From an uncultured Microbacteriaceae bacterium (lineage in GTDB: Bacteria; Actinomycetota; Actinomycetes; Actinomycetales; Microbacteriaceae), in the NCBI GenBank assembly GCA_903915075.1, contig CAIWRM010000189.1:1-36859 (forward strand): a DNA stretch of 36,859 nt, given 5' to 3'. How positions within the stretch are numbered: position 1 is the stretch's first letter; the number at the start of each line of letters is the position of its first letter. This document shows positions 1 through 11,042 of this stretch, piece by piece. The position numbers and the translations under genes are program-made. Under the pieces are notes generated by a model, which saw only the letters and a program-made list of their open reading frames with translations, was not told the origin of the DNA and did not search any database.

Positions 1-3000
1 CTTCCAGTGAGAAACGGCACGGTCGGTGTTGAGCAGATCCACGCGCCCAATAGCTTCGTCGAGGCTGCGGAGTCCGAGCGACGCCAGAAGCTCGCGAACC
101 TGCTCGGCAATGAACTCAAAGAAGTTGACCACGAACTCTGGAGTTCCCGTGAACCGCTCACGGAGCTCGGGGTTCTGTGTAGCCACCCCAACCGGGCAGG
201 TGTCGAGGTGACACACGCGCATCATGATGCAGCCGCTGACCACGAGCGGAGCGGTCGCAAAACCAAACTCCTCGGCGCCCAAGAGAGCGGCAACCACAAC
301 GTCGCGTCCGGTCTTGAGCTGACCGTCTACCTGCACCACAACGCGGTCGCGCATATCGTTGGCAATCAGGGTCTGCTGTGCTTCGGCCAGGCCCAGTTCC
401 CACGGCGTGCCCGCGTGCTTGAGCGAGTTGAGCGGGCTGGCACCCGTTCCCCCGTCGTGACCGCTGATGAGAATGACATCTGCCAACGCCTTGGAGACAC
501 CAGCTGCCACGGCACCAATGCCCGACTGGCTCACGAGCTTGACGTGCACTCGAGCAGAAGGATTTGCTCGTTTCAGGTCGAAGATCAACTGCTTGAGGTC
601 TTCAATCGAATAGATGTCGTGGTGCGGGGGCGGAGAAATAAGGCCCACTCCGGCCGTGGCGTGCCGCGTGCGTGCGATCCACGGGTACACCTTGTTGGGC
701 GGCAACTGGCCACCCTCACCCGGCTTCGCCCCCTGTGCCATCTTGATTTGGATGTCATCGGCATGCGTCAGATACATGCTGGTCACGCCGAATCGACCGG
801 AGGCAACCTGCTTGATGGCACTTCGACGCTCCGGATCGACGAGACGCTCGACGTCTTCTCCACCCTCGCCCGTGTTGGACTTGCCTCCGAGGCGGTTCAT
901 GGCAATCGCAAGTGTTTCGTGGGCTTCGGGCGAAATCGAACCGTAACTCATTGCTCCCGTGGAGAACCGCTTGACGATTGACGCCACCGACTCCACGTCG
1001 TCGAGCGCTATGGGCTTTACATCGTGGTCACCGAGTGAAAAGAGCCCGCGCAGCGTCATCAGCTGTTCAGCCTGCGAATCGACGAGGTCGGTGTACTCGC
1101 GGAAGACGTCGTAGCGACGCGTGCGTGTGGCGTGCTGGAGCTTGAATACTGTCTCCGGGTTGAAGAGGTGAGGAGCACCGTCACGACGCCACTGGTATTC
1201 GCCGCCGGTGGTGAGACGCTCGTGCACCAGGCTGGTGCCCGCCTTTGTGGGATAGGCGCTTGCGTGCCGAGCAGCGTTCTCGTGTTCGATGGTGTCGAGC
1301 CCGATGCCACCCAGGCGACTCAGAGTTCCCGTGAAGTACTCGTCGACAAACTCCTGGCTAAGCCCTACCGCCTCGAACGTCTGCGCGCCCGAGTACGAGC
1401 TGACCGTGGAGATGCCCATCTTGGACATGATCTTGAGAACACCCTTGCCCAGTGCCTTGATGAGATTCTTGGTGGCCTTCTTGGGCGTGATGTCGGTGAT
1501 GTACCCCTCACGAATCATGCTTTCAACTGATTCCATGGCGAGGTAGGGATTGAGCGCACCGGCACCGTATCCGATGAGCAGTGCCGCGTGGTGGACTTCG
1601 CGGACATCTCCCGTCTCAACGACAAGAGAAACCTGCATGCGCGATTCCTGACGAATCAGGTGGTGATGAATTGCCGACACCAACAGCAGCGACGGGATCG
1701 GGGCCTGTTCGTGGTTGCTATCGCGGTCGCTCAGGATAAGGAAAGCGACGTTGTCTGCAACGGCGGCGTCCGCCTCGGCGCACAGGGTAGCGATTCTATC
1801 CGCCAGCGCTTGCGCTCCCCCGCTGACCGGGTAGAGGCCGCTGAGGCGGCGAGTTGTCGGCGCGCCGGCTGAATTGGTGAGGTGGAGGATCTGGCTGAGC
1901 TGTTCGTTGTCGATAATCGGGAATGGCACGACGACCTGTTGAGCATGTTCTGGGGTGGCATCGAGCAGGTTGCGCTCCGGTCCGAGTCCGCGACGCATGC
2001 TCGTGACAATCTCTTCACGAATCGAGTCGAGCGGTGGATTGGTGACCTGAGCGAACTGCTGTTGGAAGTAGTCGAACAGGGTGCGTGGCTTCTCAGACAG
2101 CACGGCTATCGGGGTGTCCGAGCCCATTGCACCGAGTGGTTCCTGACCCGTCCGCGCCATGGGCGCCAGCATGATTCTCAGGTCTTCCTCGGTGTAACCA
2201 AAGGTGCGCTGACGACGAGCCACGGAAGCTGCCGAGTGCAGAACGTGCTCACGAGGAGGGAGGTCGGCAAAACTAATGCGCTCCGACGCAATCCACTCGG
2301 CCCACGGACCCGAGTGGGCCAGTTCCGCCTTGACCTCTTCGTCATCGATAATGCGACCTGCATCTGTATCGACGAGAAACATCTTGCCGGGCTGGAGGCG
2401 GCCCTTGCGCACGACCTTGGCGGGGTCGATCTGATAGACGCCGATCTCACTGGCGACCACAATGAGGCCGTCATCGGTGACGAGATAACGTCCGGGTCGC
2501 AGGCCGTTGCGGTCGAGTGTTGCACCCACGAGAGTGCCGTCGGTGAAGGCCATGGCGGCCGGGCCGTCCCAGGCTTCCATCATGGTTGAGTGATACTCGT
2601 AGAACGCTCGGCGATCGGGGTCCATGTTGGGCTGGTTCTCCCAGGCCTCAGGAATCATCATCATGATTGCGTGGGGCAGACTGCGACCGGCAAGGTTGAG
2701 TAGTTCCACGACCTCGTCGAAGGACGCCGAGTCGCTGCCTCCGTCGGTGCACACGGGCAGCAGGTCCTTCATGGCGCCGAGCTTGTCGGAGGCCAACTGA
2801 GACTGACGCGCGCGCATCCAGTTTCTGTTTCCCTGCACCGTGTTGATTTCGCCATTGTGTGCAACGAAACGGAACGGGTGTGCCAGTGGCCACGACGGGA
2901 AGGTGTTCGTGGAATAGCGCGAGTGAACGAGTGCTAGGCGTGACGAAAAACGCTCGTCAGAGAGGTCGGGGTAGAAGGGTTCGAGCTGAAGAGTCGTGAC

Positions 3001-3606
3001 CATGCCCTTGTAGACGAGCGTGCGACTTGAGAGAGAGGGGAAGTACACCTCGTGGTCGCGTTCGGCGCGCTTTCGCAAGCGGTACACACGTCGATCGAGA
3101 TCGATTCCGGTCAGTTTTCGTGCGGAATCAGTCACATAGAGCTGGGAGATGTGAGGCATCGCCTCCTTTGCCAACGGGCCCAGGCTGGACGGGTCAACCG
3201 GGACATCACGCCAGCCGAGGACATCGAGACCTTCTTCGTCCGCGAGTGACTCGATCGCAGCGAGAACCTCTGCGCGCTTCGCAGCGTCGACTGGGAGAAA
3301 AGCATTACCCACGGCGTAGGCGCCCGATTCCGGCAACGCAAGACCAGACACGGCGGCAAGAAACTCGTGGGGAATCTGCGTCATGATTCCAGCGCCATCA
3401 CCGGTTCCGGCGTCGGAACCCACGGCACCTCGGTGTTCAAGGTTGCGAAGTGCGTCGAGCGCGACATCAATGATATCGTGTCCGGCGTGCCCGCGGGTCG
3501 TTGCCACAAGCGCAAAACCGCAGGAATCCTTGTCTAGAGCGGGATCAAAGAGCCCGGAGGCCTCGGGCACAGCGGAGAAGCGATGGTGGGGACGAAGAGT
3601 ACTCAT
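1..3606 (-). CDS. gltB: Glutamate synthase large subunit (partial, 3' end outside window)
   Basis: Large subunit of NADPH-dependent glutamate synthase. It transfers the amide of glutamine to 2-oxoglutarate, giving two glutamates, together with GltD. The ORF track misses it because it has no stop inside the window; I read it in frame from ATG 3606 through codon 1202 at base 1. The N-terminal sequence [11 protein letters not shown] puts the amidotransferase nucleophile at Cys29, implying a 28-residue propeptide. The synthase domain carries the 3Fe-4S cysteines at about C1126, C1132 and C1137 ([12 protein letters not shown]). About 300 C-terminal residues (the GXGXG domain) are missing, since the family is about 1500 aa. 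A purine-rich SD (GAGGAGAGG) precedes the ATG. It follows lgt after a 78-base gap with no clear terminator or promoter. Frame was checked at several points and no frameshift was seen. Confidence 0.96.
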   Translation of the reverse strand, partial: MSTLRPHHRFSAVPEASGLFDPALDKDSCGFALVATTRGHAGHDIIDVALDALRNLEHRGAVGSDAGTGDGAGIMTQIPHEFLAAVSGLALPESGAYAVGNAFLPVDAAKRAEVLAAIESLADEEGLDVLGWRDVPVDPSSLGPLAKEAMPHISQLYVTDSARKLTGIDLDRRVYRLRKRAERDHEVYFPSLSSRTLVYKGMVTTLQLEPFYPDLSDERFSSRLALVHSRYSTNTFPSWPLAHPFRFVAHNGEINTVQGNRNWMRARQSQLASDKLGAMKDLLPVCTDGGSDSASFDEVVELLNLAGRSLPHAIMMMIPEAWENQPNMDPDRRAFYEYHSTMMEAWDGPAAMAFTDGTLVGATLDRNGLRPGRYLVTDDGLIVVASEIGVYQIDPAKVVRKGRLQPGKMFLVDTDAGRIIDDEEVKAELAHSGPWAEWIASERISFADLPPREHVLHSAASVARRQRTFGYTEEDLRIMLAPMARTGQEPLGAMGSDTPIAVLSEKPRTLFDYFQQQFAQVTNPPLDSIREEIVTSMRRGLGPERNLLDATPEHAQQVVVPFPIIDNEQLSQILHLTNSAGAPTTRRLSGLYPVSGGAQALADRIATLCAEADAAVADNVAFLILSDRDSNHEQAPIPSLLLVSAIHHHLIRQESRMQVSLVVETGDVREVHHAALLIGYGAGALNPYLAMESVESMIREGYITDITPKKATKNLIKALGKGVLKIMSKMGISTVSSYSGAQTFEAVGLSQEFVDEYFTGTLSRLGGIGLDTIEHENAARHASAYPTKAGTSLVHERLTTGGEYQWRRDGAPHLFNPETVFKLQHATRTRRYDVFREYTDLVDSQAEQLMTLRGLFSLGDHDVKPIALDDVESVASIVKRFSTGAMSYGSISPEAHETLAIAMNRLGGKSNTGEGGEDVERLVDPERRSAIKQVASGRFGVTSMYLTHADDIQIKMAQGAKPGEGGQLPPNKVYPWIARTRHATAGVGLISPPPHHDIYSIEDLKQLIFDLKRANPSARVHVKLVSQSGIGAVAAGVSKALADVILISGHDGGTGASPLNSLKHAGTPWELGLAEAQQTLIANDMRDRVVVQVDGQLKTGRDVVVAALLGAEEFGFATAPLVVSGCIMMRVCHLDTCPVGVATQNPELRERFTGTPEFVVNFFEFIAEQVRELLASLGLRSLDEAIGRVDLLNTDRAVSHWK

Positions 3607-3684
3607 GACACCTCTCCTCAGAGATAGCACGGAGATGTCGCCAGCTGAGCGGGCAACACACGGACAAGAACGTGGCAGGACTCT

Positions 3685-4662
3685 TTACCGAGCGGTGCGA
3701 CTTTTGGCCGACGCGGCTCGAGGAGAATCCTTTACCGGTGCGGCGTCAGTGCCACTAGATTTTCGGGGCTTTTCCGATTCCTTAGATTCTACATCAGGCT
3801 TTCGCGGACCGCGTCCCGGAAGATAGACCGATTCCTCGCGGCCTGGGTGACGCCGCGATTGAACAATGTAGAGGATGATGCCGAGAATGATGGCTGCGAA
3901 AGACGCCCAAATATTGCTCCGAATACCCAGGAACGTTTCGCTGGGGTCGAGTCGGATGGCCTCCAGCCATGCTCGTCCCAAGCCGTACCACACGAGATAG
4001 AAAGCGAGCGCCTTACCCCAACGCATCTCGCGTCGCCGTTCGATGAGCAAAAGAATCACGACACCCGCGATGTTCCAGATGATTTCGTAAAGAAATGTCG
4101 GATGAAAGACCGTGTCAAATGGAAGACCCGATGGGACAGCCGCATTTGGCATGTCGATGACAAGTCCCCACGGCAGTGTCGTGGGTAAACCAAACAGCTC
4201 TTGGTTGAAGTAGTTTCCGATGCGACCCGTGGCTTGAGCAACGAGGAGTCCCGGAACTAGCGCATCAGCGAAACTCAGGAAACGAACGCCGGTCTGGCGC
4301 GAACCGAGCCATACTCCCAGAGCCCCTCCGATGAGAGCGCCAAAGATGGCATTTCCGCCCTCCCAAATGTACAAGACCGAAAGAGGATTGATGTCGGGTC
4401 CGAAGTAATCGCCGGGGTGTGTGAGAACGTGATAGATACGAGCAAAGACGATTCCCAGAGGCACCGTCCAGAGCAGGAAGTCAAGAACGACACCCTTTTC
4501 AGCCCCGCGCGCGGTGAGGCGTCGACCGGTTATCCAGACGGCCAGAATGATGCCGAGAAGAATTGCCAGCGCGTACACGTGCACCTTCAGCGGCCCGAGA
4601 TCGAAAGACTGCCAGGAAGCCGGAGGACTGGGCAAACTAGCGAGAATTGTGGCTGTGTTCAC
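3685..4662 (-). CDS. lgt: Prolipoprotein diacylglyceryl transferase
   Basis: Integral membrane enzyme that moves diacylglyceryl from phosphatidylglycerol to the lipobox cysteine of prolipoproteins. The Lgt signature GRIGNYFNQE lies at about residues 146-155. RIYHVLTHPGDY holds the conserved histidine region, and the protein has about seven hydrophobic segments. The charged basic C-terminal tail of about 55 residues (rich in K, R, S, E) is common in actinobacterial Lgt. I chose the GTG at 4662 (325 aa), with AAAGGA upstream, over the TTG at 4704 used by the ORF track, because the extra residues (TCFSATHQRTPPH) do not resemble an Lgt N-terminus. It lies 54 bases after trpA; trp-lgt linkage is known in Mycobacterium. 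Confidence 0.95.
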   Translation of the reverse strand: MNTATILASLPSPPASWQSFDLGPLKVHVYALAILLGIILAVWITGRRLTARGAEKGVVLDFLLWTVPLGIVFARIYHVLTHPGDYFGPDINPLSVLYIWEGGNAIFGALIGGALGVWLGSRQTGVRFLSFADALVPGLLVAQATGRIGNYFNQELFGLPTTLPWGLVIDMPNAAVPSGLPFDTVFHPTFLYEIIWNIAGVVILLLIERRREMRWGKALAFYLVWYGLGRAWLEAIRLDPSETFLGIRSNIWASFAAIILGIILYIVQSRRHPGREESVYLPGRGPRKPDVESKESEKPRKSSGTDAAPVKDSPRAASAKSRTAR

Positions 4663-4716
4663 GTGTGGGGGTGTCCTTTGATGGGTGGCGGAGAAGCAGG
4701 TCAAGTTTAGGCGGGA

Positions 4717-5493
4717 CTAGTGCTTGCCCGCTGACAGTTGTTTCGCCAGCGCTCCGGCGGCCTGTGCCCCACCCTCAGCAAGTGCGGACACCAGCGCGGA
4801 ACCCACGATGGCAGCGTCAGCGTACTCGAGAACCTCGGTTACCTGTTCCGGAGTTGAGATTCCCAAGCCCACACCAATGTTCGTCGCGCCGGACTCTCTC
4901 AGCCGTGCCACAACTCCCCGGGCAGCAGTGTCAACGTCATTGCGTGCGCCCGTGATTCCCATGGTTGAGACGGCGTAGACGAATCCTCGACTGTTCGACG
5001 TGGCGGACGAGAGGCGGTCTGCGGACGAGGAAGGTGCAGCGAGGAACACGTGGTCGAGGTCATGGTCGTCAGCTGCCCCCAGCCACTCTTTCGCCTCGTC
5101 GGGAATGAGGTCGGGAGTAATCAGCCCCGCTCCCCCGGCCGCGGCCAAGTCGCGTGCAAATGCGTCGACCCCGTACTGCAGAATCGGATTGAAGTAGGTC
5201 ATCACCAGCACCGGAGCATCCACGCGCTCCCGAATAGCTGCCACCGCTTCGAAGGTTTGCGACAGGCGGAAGCCCGCTTCGAGGGCGGTGTTGGTGGCCC
5301 GCTGAATCACCAGTCCATCCATCACAGGATCGCTGTAGGGCAGGCCCATCTCCAGAATGTCCACGCCGTTCTCGACAAGCGCCACTGCTGCTTCTACGGA
5401 AGCGTCAACCGTGGGAAAACCTAACGGGAGATATCCAATGAGAAGACCGTGCTCTCGGCGATCGTTGAATACGGCGTTGACCTGCGAGCTCAC
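4717..5493 (-). CDS. trpA: Tryptophan synthase alpha subunit
   Basis: Cytosolic TIM-barrel subunit that cleaves indole-3-glycerol phosphate to indole and glyceraldehyde-3-phosphate, passing indole to TrpB. The catalytic pair is visible as Glu48 ([12 protein letters not shown]) and Asp59 (VMDG). The C-terminal phosphate site is read in GVGLGIST and AAIVGSALV. Its length of 258 aa is typical. The start is GTG, overlapping the trpB stop by four bases (GTGA), which points to translational coupling and balanced subunit synthesis. No odd features. Confidence 0.97.
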   Translation of the reverse strand: MSSQVNAVFNDRREHGLLIGYLPLGFPTVDASVEAAVALVENGVDILEMGLPYSDPVMDGLVIQRATNTALEAGFRLSQTFEAVAAIRERVDAPVLVMTYFNPILQYGVDAFARDLAAAGGAGLITPDLIPDEAKEWLGAADDHDLDHVFLAAPSSSADRLSSATSNSRGFVYAVSTMGITGARNDVDTAARGVVARLRESGATNIGVGLGISTPEQVTEVLEYADAAIVGSALVSALAEGGAQAAGALAKQLSAGKH

Positions 5494-6695
5494 GAGGTAC
5501 CGTCCAGGATTCCGAAGTACTCACCGGCGGTCTGCATGTCTTTGTCGCCCCGACCGCTGAGATTAATGAGCAGCGTGGCGTTGGGTCCACGCTCGCGGCC
5601 TACTTCGAGCGCACCGGCGAGTCCGTGCGCTGTCTCGATTGCGGGAATGATTCCCTCGGTCTGGCTCAGGAGTCGAAGTGCCGACATGGCATCGGCGTCG
5701 GTGATGGGTCGGTAGCTTGCTCGGCCCAGATCTTTGAGCCAGGAGTGCTCGGGGCCCACACCGGGATAGTCGAGTCCGGCCGAGATGGAATGAGACTCCA
5801 TCGTTTGGCCGTCGGCATCCTGCAGCATGTAGCTGCGCGCTCCGTGGAGAACCCCAGGGCGACCACGCGTGAGCGTTGCCGCGTGCTCCAACGTATCGAT
5901 GCCCCGACCCGCGGCCTCACAGCCGATAAGGTCAACGTCAGCGTCGTCCAAAAAGGCGTGGAAAATGCCAATGGCATTGGAGCCGCCACCCACACAGGCG
6001 ATCACGGCATCCGGAAGTCCTCCGGTGAGCGCGAGGACCTGTTCCCGAGCCTCTTCGCCAATGATTTTGTGAAAATCGCGAACCATTTGCGGGAACGGGT
6101 GCGGACCAGCAACGGTTCCCAGTAGGTAGTGCGTGTTGTCGACGTTGGCTACCCAATCGCGAAGGGCCTCATTGATGGCGTCCTTGAGGGTACGTGAGCC
6201 CGTGGTCACCGGAACAACCGTTGCCCCGAGAAGTCTCATGCGTGCAACGTTGAGCGCCTGACGCTGAGTGTCGACTTCGCCCATGTAGACGATGCACTCC
6301 ATGCCAAAGAGCGCTGCCGCCGTTGCCGTAGCTACCCCGTGTTGGCCGGCACCGGTTTCTGCGATGAGGCGCGTCTTGCCGATGCGTCGGGCCAACAGTG
6401 CTTGACCCAGCACGTTGTTGATCTTGTGGCTTCCCGTGTGGTTGAGGTCCTCGCGTTTGAGAATGATGCGCGCTCCCCCGGCGTGCTGGGCAAACCTGGG
6501 GACCTCGGTGATGATGGACGGCCGGCCGGTGTAAGTGGCATGCAGGTGGGCGAGCTCTTCACCGAAGGTCGGGTCAAGCTTGGAGAGTTCGTAGGCCTCG
6601 GCAAGTTCGTCGAGGGCGGCAATCAGAGATTCGGGTACGTAGCGACCACCGAAGTCGCCAAAGTAGGGGCCCTGCTGTGCACGGAGTTTTGTCAT
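5490..6695 (-). CDS. trpB: Tryptophan synthase beta subunit
   Basis: PLP enzyme that condenses indole with L-serine to make L-tryptophan in the alpha2-beta2 complex. The PLP lysine is Lys91 in [11 protein letters not shown]. The phosphate-binding glycine loop is seen as [10 protein letters not shown], and [10 protein letters not shown] is the TrpB1 signature. The length, 401 aa, is normal. The ATG start overlaps the trpC stop (ATGA), and its own TGA overlaps the trpA start. It is the canonical TrpB1 form, as expected next to trpA. Confidence 0.98.
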   Translation of the reverse strand: MTKLRAQQGPYFGDFGGRYVPESLIAALDELAEAYELSKLDPTFGEELAHLHATYTGRPSIITEVPRFAQHAGGARIILKREDLNHTGSHKINNVLGQALLARRIGKTRLIAETGAGQHGVATATAAALFGMECIVYMGEVDTQRQALNVARMRLLGATVVPVTTGSRTLKDAINEALRDWVANVDNTHYLLGTVAGPHPFPQMVRDFHKIIGEEAREQVLALTGGLPDAVIACVGGGSNAIGIFHAFLDDADVDLIGCEAAGRGIDTLEHAATLTRGRPGVLHGARSYMLQDADGQTMESHSISAGLDYPGVGPEHSWLKDLGRASYRPITDADAMSALRLLSQTEGIIPAIETAHGLAGALEVGRERGPNATLLINLSGRGDKDMQTAGEYFGILDGTS

Positions 6696-7465
6696 GATGC
6701 GAGGAATCCTGCCATGGTTACGAGGGGGTCTGCGGTAACGAGCGCTTCGCCAACAAGAACCACGTCTGCTCCCGCGGCGCGATAGTGCGCCACATCTGCC
6801 GCCGTGCGAACTGCCGACTCGGCAACGCTGATTGTTGAACCGGGAATCTGGTCGGCGAGACGTCCGAACAGGTCTCGATCAAGTTCGAACGTGTCGAGGT
6901 CTCGAGCGTTGACGCCGATGAGCGCAGCTCCAATGTCAACAGCACGAGCCACCTCGTTCGCTGAGTGCGTCTCGACGAGAGCTGTCATTCCCAGCGAAAG
7001 GATCAACTCATGGAGCCGTTCGAGTTCGCCCTGTTGCAGCGCAGCAACAATCAGGAGAACGATGTCGGCCCGGTGCGCGCGCGCCTCATAAACCTGATAC
7101 TCGGTCGCAATGAAATCTTTTCGAAGCACGGGAATATCGACGACACTGCGCACGGCATCCAAGTCGTCGAGCGATCCCTTGAAACGACGCTCCTCGGTCA
7201 GCACAGATATTGCTGACGCGCCTCCGGCGGCATAGCTCAGAGCGAGAGCGGCGGGATCAGAAATCTCTGCCATTTCGCCACGGGACGGGCTTGCCCGCTT
7301 AACTTCAGCGATGATTTTTACGTGGTCGGCCGGTGCAAGTGCAGCAAGTGCATCAAGCGCTGGCGGGGCACTGTGAGCGCGCTCCATCACCGCCGCGAGG
7401 GACAGAACCTTCTCACGGTCGCGGGCATCCTCCACCGATCCGGCGGTGAGTTCACTGAGCAGCAA
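6692..7465 (-). CDS. trpC: Indole-3-glycerol phosphate synthase
   Basis: Converts CdRP to indole-3-glycerol phosphate, the substrate of TrpA. It has the TrpC motif [11 protein letters not shown] with catalytic Glu54 and Lys56, the second lysine in VLRKDF, and [10 protein letters not shown] later in the barrel. It is a stand-alone TrpC of 257 aa without a fused PRAI (TrpF) domain. The start codon is TTG, one base after the TAA of the upstream small membrane protein gene; the AAGG in that gene's last codons may serve as SD. The stop overlaps trpB. Confidence 0.96.
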   Translation of the reverse strand: MLLSELTAGSVEDARDREKVLSLAAVMERAHSAPPALDALAALAPADHVKIIAEVKRASPSRGEMAEISDPAALALSYAAGGASAISVLTEERRFKGSLDDLDAVRSVVDIPVLRKDFIATEYQVYEARAHRADIVLLIVAALQQGELERLHELILSLGMTALVETHSANEVARAVDIGAALIGVNARDLDTFELDRDLFGRLADQIPGSTISVAESAVRTAADVAHYRAAGADVVLVGEALVTADPLVTMAGFLAS

Positions 7466-7466
7466 G

Positions 7467-7700
7467 TTAGGAGTGCGCCTTAGGAACGTACTTGGGCCCG
7501 TGCACGCCGTAGCCGGCCTTCGACAGAATCAAGCCCACAATCGGACCGATGATCAATAGAGCGACGCTCGCGTAGACGCCAACGGGCATCTCGAGAACAA
7601 AAAATACCGTTCCCGCAGCGAAAGCCACGAGCATCGTGATGACGGTTGTCCACGCAGCGGGCGAGTGACCCTCACCCGGGTCATTGGGGTTGGCGCACAT
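7467..7700 (-). CDS. HGxxPAAW-family small membrane protein
   Basis: A 77-residue protein with two hydrophobic segments, at about residues 19-37 and 43-62. It has the short motif GHSPAAW near the N-terminus, which matches the actinobacterial HGxxPAAW family (DUF6704) often found in trp operons. The ORF track begins at 7901, but the ATG at 7700 has a good SD (GGAG six bases upstream), and the extra N-terminal residues look non-native. It sits between the TrpMP gene and trpC. Function unknown; its position suggests a membrane role linked to tryptophan biosynthesis, which is inference. Confidence 0.85.
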   Translation of the reverse strand: MCANPNDPGEGHSPAAWTTVITMLVAFAAGTVFFVLEMPVGVYASVALLIIGPIVGLILSKAGYGVHGPKYVPKAHS

Positions 7701-7737
7701 AGTTACTCCATCAGGTTGTCGGGGAAACGCTTCTAGT

Positions 7738-8352
7738 TTAGTGGCCCGGCGTTCGTGTCGGGTCGCCCCCACCTGAGAAGTTGTCCCACGTCTCGTGCGG
7801 ATCGTTCTCCACCCCGCCGCCGCGCGTGCCTTGTCGAGCGGACGACGACTCGGGACGCTCATAACGACGGCTGTTGTTGCTCCAGGTGCGGCCAGAAACA
7901 ATCACAGCCACTCCGACGCATGCCGCACCGACGAGCATTACCAGGGCAATGAATGCCCACGGCGTGAGGGCAAGCGTGTCAATGAGATCGCGCTGCCGGA
8001 TGGTGTCGGAAACGCCCGTCACCGTCGAAATGGATACTCTCGCGGCAGCAATGGGATCACTGATGACGACTAGGGACACAATCAGGCCACCCAACGCGGC
8101 ACAAATGGCGATGGCGGCGCTCACAATTCGCACGACAAGCCGGGAAACGAGCGACACAATCAGCGCCGCAGCGAAGGCCAGACTCAAGCCCACAAATGAG
8201 GGCGCCAACGTGCCGCCCGTTACGACGAGTTCGCGGGCGCTTGACTCGGCAGACGACAAGCCCAGGATGACCCAGGGTTGCGCCCCGGCGATGAGAAGAA
8301 CCGCGCTGCTGATGACGGTCGCAACGACAACCGCGCTTCGAGTAATGCGCAT
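7738..8352 (-). CDS. Trp biosynthesis-associated membrane protein (TIGR02234-type)
   Basis: A 204-residue protein with four predicted membrane segments: residues about 7-28, 50-70, 75-100 and 130-153. A hydrophilic, Gly/Arg/Ser-rich C-terminal tail follows. The GAQPWVI sequence near the N-terminus and the position right after trpE fit the actinobacterial Trp_oprn_chp family (Rv1610-like in M. tuberculosis). Its function is not established; transport or scaffolding of Trp enzymes is speculation. ATG start, 22 bases after trpE. Confidence 0.85.
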   Translation of the reverse strand: MRITRSAVVVATVISSAVLLIAGAQPWVILGLSSAESSARELVVTGGTLAPSFVGLSLAFAAALIVSLVSRLVVRIVSAAIAICAALGGLIVSLVVISDPIAAARVSISTVTGVSDTIRQRDLIDTLALTPWAFIALVMLVGAACVGVAVIVSGRTWSNNSRRYERPESSSARQGTRGGGVENDPHETWDNFSGGGDPTRTPGH

Positions 8353-8374
8353 CAGAGGCCCACGGTCGAACTCG

Positions 8375-9895
8375 TCACTTGACGGACGTTTGCTCGACGA
8401 GAGCGTTCGCTATCGCGACTGCCCGAAGGGGTGCGGCAGCCTTGTTGACGCTCTCTTGAAACTCGGATTCGGGGTCGCTATCCGCGACGAAACCTCCACC
8501 TGCCTGCACGAACGCGCGATTGCCAACGATGGTGGCGGTGCGAATGGCAATTGCCAGGTCGGCGTTACCGGCAAAGTCAAAGTAACCAACAACGCCACCA
8601 TAAACGCCGCGCCCGGCGGGCTCGAGCTCGTCGATGATTTCTAAAGCCCGAGGCTTGGGTGCACCCGAGAGGGTTCCCGCGGGGAATGTCGCTCGGAACA
8701 CGTCGACGGCATCTAATCCGGCCCGCAGATTGCCCTCGACGGAGGACACAATGTGCATGATGTGGCTAAACCTCTCCACGCGCATGAACTCGGTGACCTC
8801 AACACTTCCGGCATCGCACACACGCAGGAGATCGTTGCGCGCCAAATCAACGAGCATGAGGTGCTCGGCGCGCTCCTTCTCGTCGGCAAGCAACTCTGTT
8901 TCCAACGCGAGGTCGACCTCGGGTGTAGCGCCCCGCGGGCGCGAACCGGCAATGGGATGGGTAAAGACCCGACTGTCGTTCACTTTGACGAGCGCCTCCG
9001 GCGAAGACCCGACGACAGCGTAGGGTGAGCCATCAGCCGCTTCTAGGCTCAGAAGGTACATGTAGGGGCTCGGGTTGAGCGACCGAAGTACGCGGTAGAC
9101 ATCGAGCGGCGTTGCTCGACACTCGAGTTCGAACCGTTGCGAAATCACGACCTGGAAGATGTCACCGGCAACGATGAAATCCTTTGATGTCAACACTGAC
9201 GCGAGATAGTCGTCACGCGTTGTTCGATGCTCGGGCTTCGCGGTGATCGAGAGGTCAATTAGCTGAACGGTCGTTGAGTGTGGCGCGCGAAGGCGCTCCT
9301 CAAGTTGGTCGATTCGGGCGAGGGCTTCATCAAAATCGGGAGTTGAATCAAGCGCGAGAACGTTCGTGACCAGCGTGAGTGTGCCCGTGCGGTGATCAAT
9401 GACGATGAGGTCGCGGACAAAACTCAGCGCCTGGCCGGGTACGGGAATCTCTGCGGGAGGAATGTGAGGAAGGCGCTCAAGTTGACGCACGGCATCCCAG
9501 CCAATGAAACCCACGAGCCCGCCGGTGAGTGGAGCAATGTGCGTGTTGTGTGAGCCGGCCCAACGTTGGGTGAGCGCTGATACCGCGTCGAGTCCCTGCT
9601 GTGGCACCGGGCCACCAAATGCCACCTCGGCATCGAGTGAGTAGTTGATCCAGTGTGACGTGCCCTCAATGTCGGTGAGAGTGCCGAAGCTCTCCACACC
9701 CAAGAATGAGAAGCGCGACCAAATACCGCCCTGCTCAGCTGACTCCAGCAGGAATGAGCCCGGGCGAGAGTCGGTGAGACGACGATAAAGAGAAACCGGG
9801 GAATCTCCGTCGGCAAAAACCTCGCGACTGACCGTAACGACACGCTGCCCACTGCTGACGAGAGCATCGAATTCTTCACGCGACGTTTGACTCAT
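8375..9895 (-). CDS. trpE: Anthranilate synthase component I
   Basis: Makes anthranilate from chorismate using ammonia from a TrpG partner that is not in this window. The N-terminal LLES motif of the tryptophan feedback site is present (SFLLESAEQ). SPYMYLLSLE and the chorismate-binding motifs PIAGSRPRG and GGVVGYFDFAGNADLAIAIRT are clear. I chose ATG 9895 (506 aa) over the track's 9928, because the family begins near this point and the earlier start would lie inside hisI. An 18-base palindrome sits directly upstream (separate entry). The enzyme uses chorismate made by the aro genes at the other end of the window. Confidence 0.96.
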   Translation of the reverse strand: MSQTSREEFDALVSSGQRVVTVSREVFADGDSPVSLYRRLTDSRPGSFLLESAEQGGIWSRFSFLGVESFGTLTDIEGTSHWINYSLDAEVAFGGPVPQQGLDAVSALTQRWAGSHNTHIAPLTGGLVGFIGWDAVRQLERLPHIPPAEIPVPGQALSFVRDLIVIDHRTGTLTLVTNVLALDSTPDFDEALARIDQLEERLRAPHSTTVQLIDLSITAKPEHRTTRDDYLASVLTSKDFIVAGDIFQVVISQRFELECRATPLDVYRVLRSLNPSPYMYLLSLEAADGSPYAVVGSSPEALVKVNDSRVFTHPIAGSRPRGATPEVDLALETELLADEKERAEHLMLVDLARNDLLRVCDAGSVEVTEFMRVERFSHIMHIVSSVEGNLRAGLDAVDVFRATFPAGTLSGAPKPRALEIIDELEPAGRGVYGGVVGYFDFAGNADLAIAIRTATIVGNRAFVQAGGGFVADSDPESEFQESVNKAAAPLRAVAIANALVEQTSVK

Positions 9896-9896
9896 G

Positions 9897-9914
9897 GTGT
9901 GACTATTCTCACAC
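9897..9914 (-). promoter_or_regulatory. Palindrome between hisI stop and trpE start
   Basis: The sequence GTGTGA-N6-TCACAC is a perfect 6-base inverted repeat. It begins one base upstream of the trpE ATG and contains the hisI TGA. It could be a small RNA hairpin that masks translation initiation of trpE, or a protein operator, or chance. There is no U-tract, so it is not an intrinsic terminator. Confidence 0.3.
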
Positions 9915-10277
9915 GGTCGTCGAAGCACTGTCGTCGGGCCTCATGTCGGTCACCGCATCAAGCGCCAGCGCGTCAAAGCAGGACACTGTGCCCGTGTGGC
10001 ACGCAGGGCCAACCTGGTGCACGGTGAGCAGGAGTGAGTCGCCATCGCAGTCGAGTTCTACGCGGCGCACAAACTGAGCGTGCCCACTGGTATCGCCCTT
10101 TCGCCAGAGTTCGCCGCGCGAGCGTGAGTAGTAGACAGCACGACCCGTCGTGAGCGTGGCCTCGAGGGCAACTCGATTCATGTACGCGAGCATCAACACC
10201 CGACCGGTCTGGTCGTCCTGAGCGACGACCGGAATCAGTCCCTGCTCGTTGAATACCACTCCCTCGGGAATTGTCAT
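9909..10277 (-). CDS. hisI: Phosphoribosyl-AMP cyclohydrolase
   Basis: Third step of histidine synthesis: opens the purine ring of phosphoribosyl-AMP. It is the monofunctional form (122 aa), with HisE encoded separately. The metal and substrate motifs [15 protein letters not shown] and [12 protein letters not shown] contain the conserved Asp and Cys ligands. Its ATG overlaps the hisF stop (ATGA), so coupling to HisF is likely. The hisF-hisI-trpE order is the same as in M. tuberculosis. Confidence 0.97.
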   Translation of the reverse strand: MTIPEGVVFNEQGLIPVVAQDDQTGRVLMLAYMNRVALEATLTTGRAVYYSRSRGELWRKGDTSGHAQFVRRVELDCDGDSLLLTVHQVGPACHTGTVSCFDALALDAVTDMRPDDSASTTV

Positions 10278-11041
10278 GCTGCCCGCACCTCGTAACCGTG
10301 ATTCTCTAAATCGTGCTTAACGTCTGAGATAGATACGTCGCCTGAGTGGAAAATGGATGCGGCCAGAACGGCATCCGCTCCCGCAGCAACGGCTGGAGCA
10401 AAATCCTCGGCGCGGCCGGCTCCGCCCGAGGCGATGATGGGCACGTGTGAGTTCACCGTGATCAACGAAATGAGTTCGAGGTCGAAGCCCATCTTCGTGC
10501 CGTCAGCGTCGATGGAGTTAACGAGCAACTCGCCAACCCCGCGCTCCTGCGCCTCGCGGGTCCAATCAACGGCGTCGATGTCGGTTTCCGTGCGCCCACC
10601 GTGCGTGGTCACGATAAAACCACTGACGGCATTCTCCGAGCGCTTGATATCGAGACTCAATACCAGCACCTGTGCGCCAAACCGTGAAGAGATATCGTCG
10701 AGAAGGTCGGGCCGCGCGAGGGCTGCACTGTTCACGCTGACCTTGTCGGCTCCGCTGGCGAGAAGACGTGCCACATCGTCGGCACTGCGCACTCCCCCGC
10801 CGACGGTCAGCGGAATGAAGACCTCGTCGGCTGCGCGCGCCACAACGTCGTACATCGTCTCCCGCCCATCCACGGTTGCTGACACATCGAGAAAAGTCAC
10901 CTCGTCGGCGCCCTGAGCGTAGTAGCTCCGCGCAAGCTCTACAGGATCTCCCGCATCGCGCAGATCGCGAAAATTCACGCCCTTCACCACGCGCCCTGCG
11001 GACACGTCCAGGCACGGGATGATGCGCACCGACAGCGACAC
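10274..11041 (-). CDS. hisF: Imidazole glycerol phosphate synthase subunit HisF
   Basis: Cyclase subunit that makes IGP and AICAR from PRFAR, using ammonia from HisH (not in the window). The N-terminus [18 protein letters not shown] holds the first catalytic aspartate. The half-barrel phosphate motifs GGGVRSADD and [11 protein letters not shown] are seen. Its 255 aa length is normal. The start is GTG, one base after the hisG TAG. hisA and hisH are absent nearby, so the his genes must be split between loci. Confidence 0.97.
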   Translation of the reverse strand: MSLSVRIIPCLDVSAGRVVKGVNFRDLRDAGDPVELARSYYAQGADEVTFLDVSATVDGRETMYDVVARAADEVFIPLTVGGGVRSADDVARLLASGADKVSVNSAALARPDLLDDISSRFGAQVLVLSLDIKRSENAVSGFIVTTHGGRTETDIDAVDWTREAQERGVGELLVNSIDADGTKMGFDLELISLITVNSHVPIIASGGAGRAEDFAPAVAAGADAVLAASIFHSGDVSISDVKHDLENHGYEVRAA

Positions 11042-11042
11042 G

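Noticed and set aside
7-981. Long plus-strand ORF (324 aa)
   Set aside because: It is antisense to gltB, whose minus-strand frame matches glutamate synthase motifs and stays open from 3606 to base 1.
4663-4704. TTG start for lgt
   Set aside because: Adds residues unlike Lgt N-termini; the GTG at 4662 has a better SD.
9896-9928. Earlier trpE start inside hisI
   Set aside because: The added residues ([10 protein letters not shown]) come from hisI coding sequence and are not part of TrpE.
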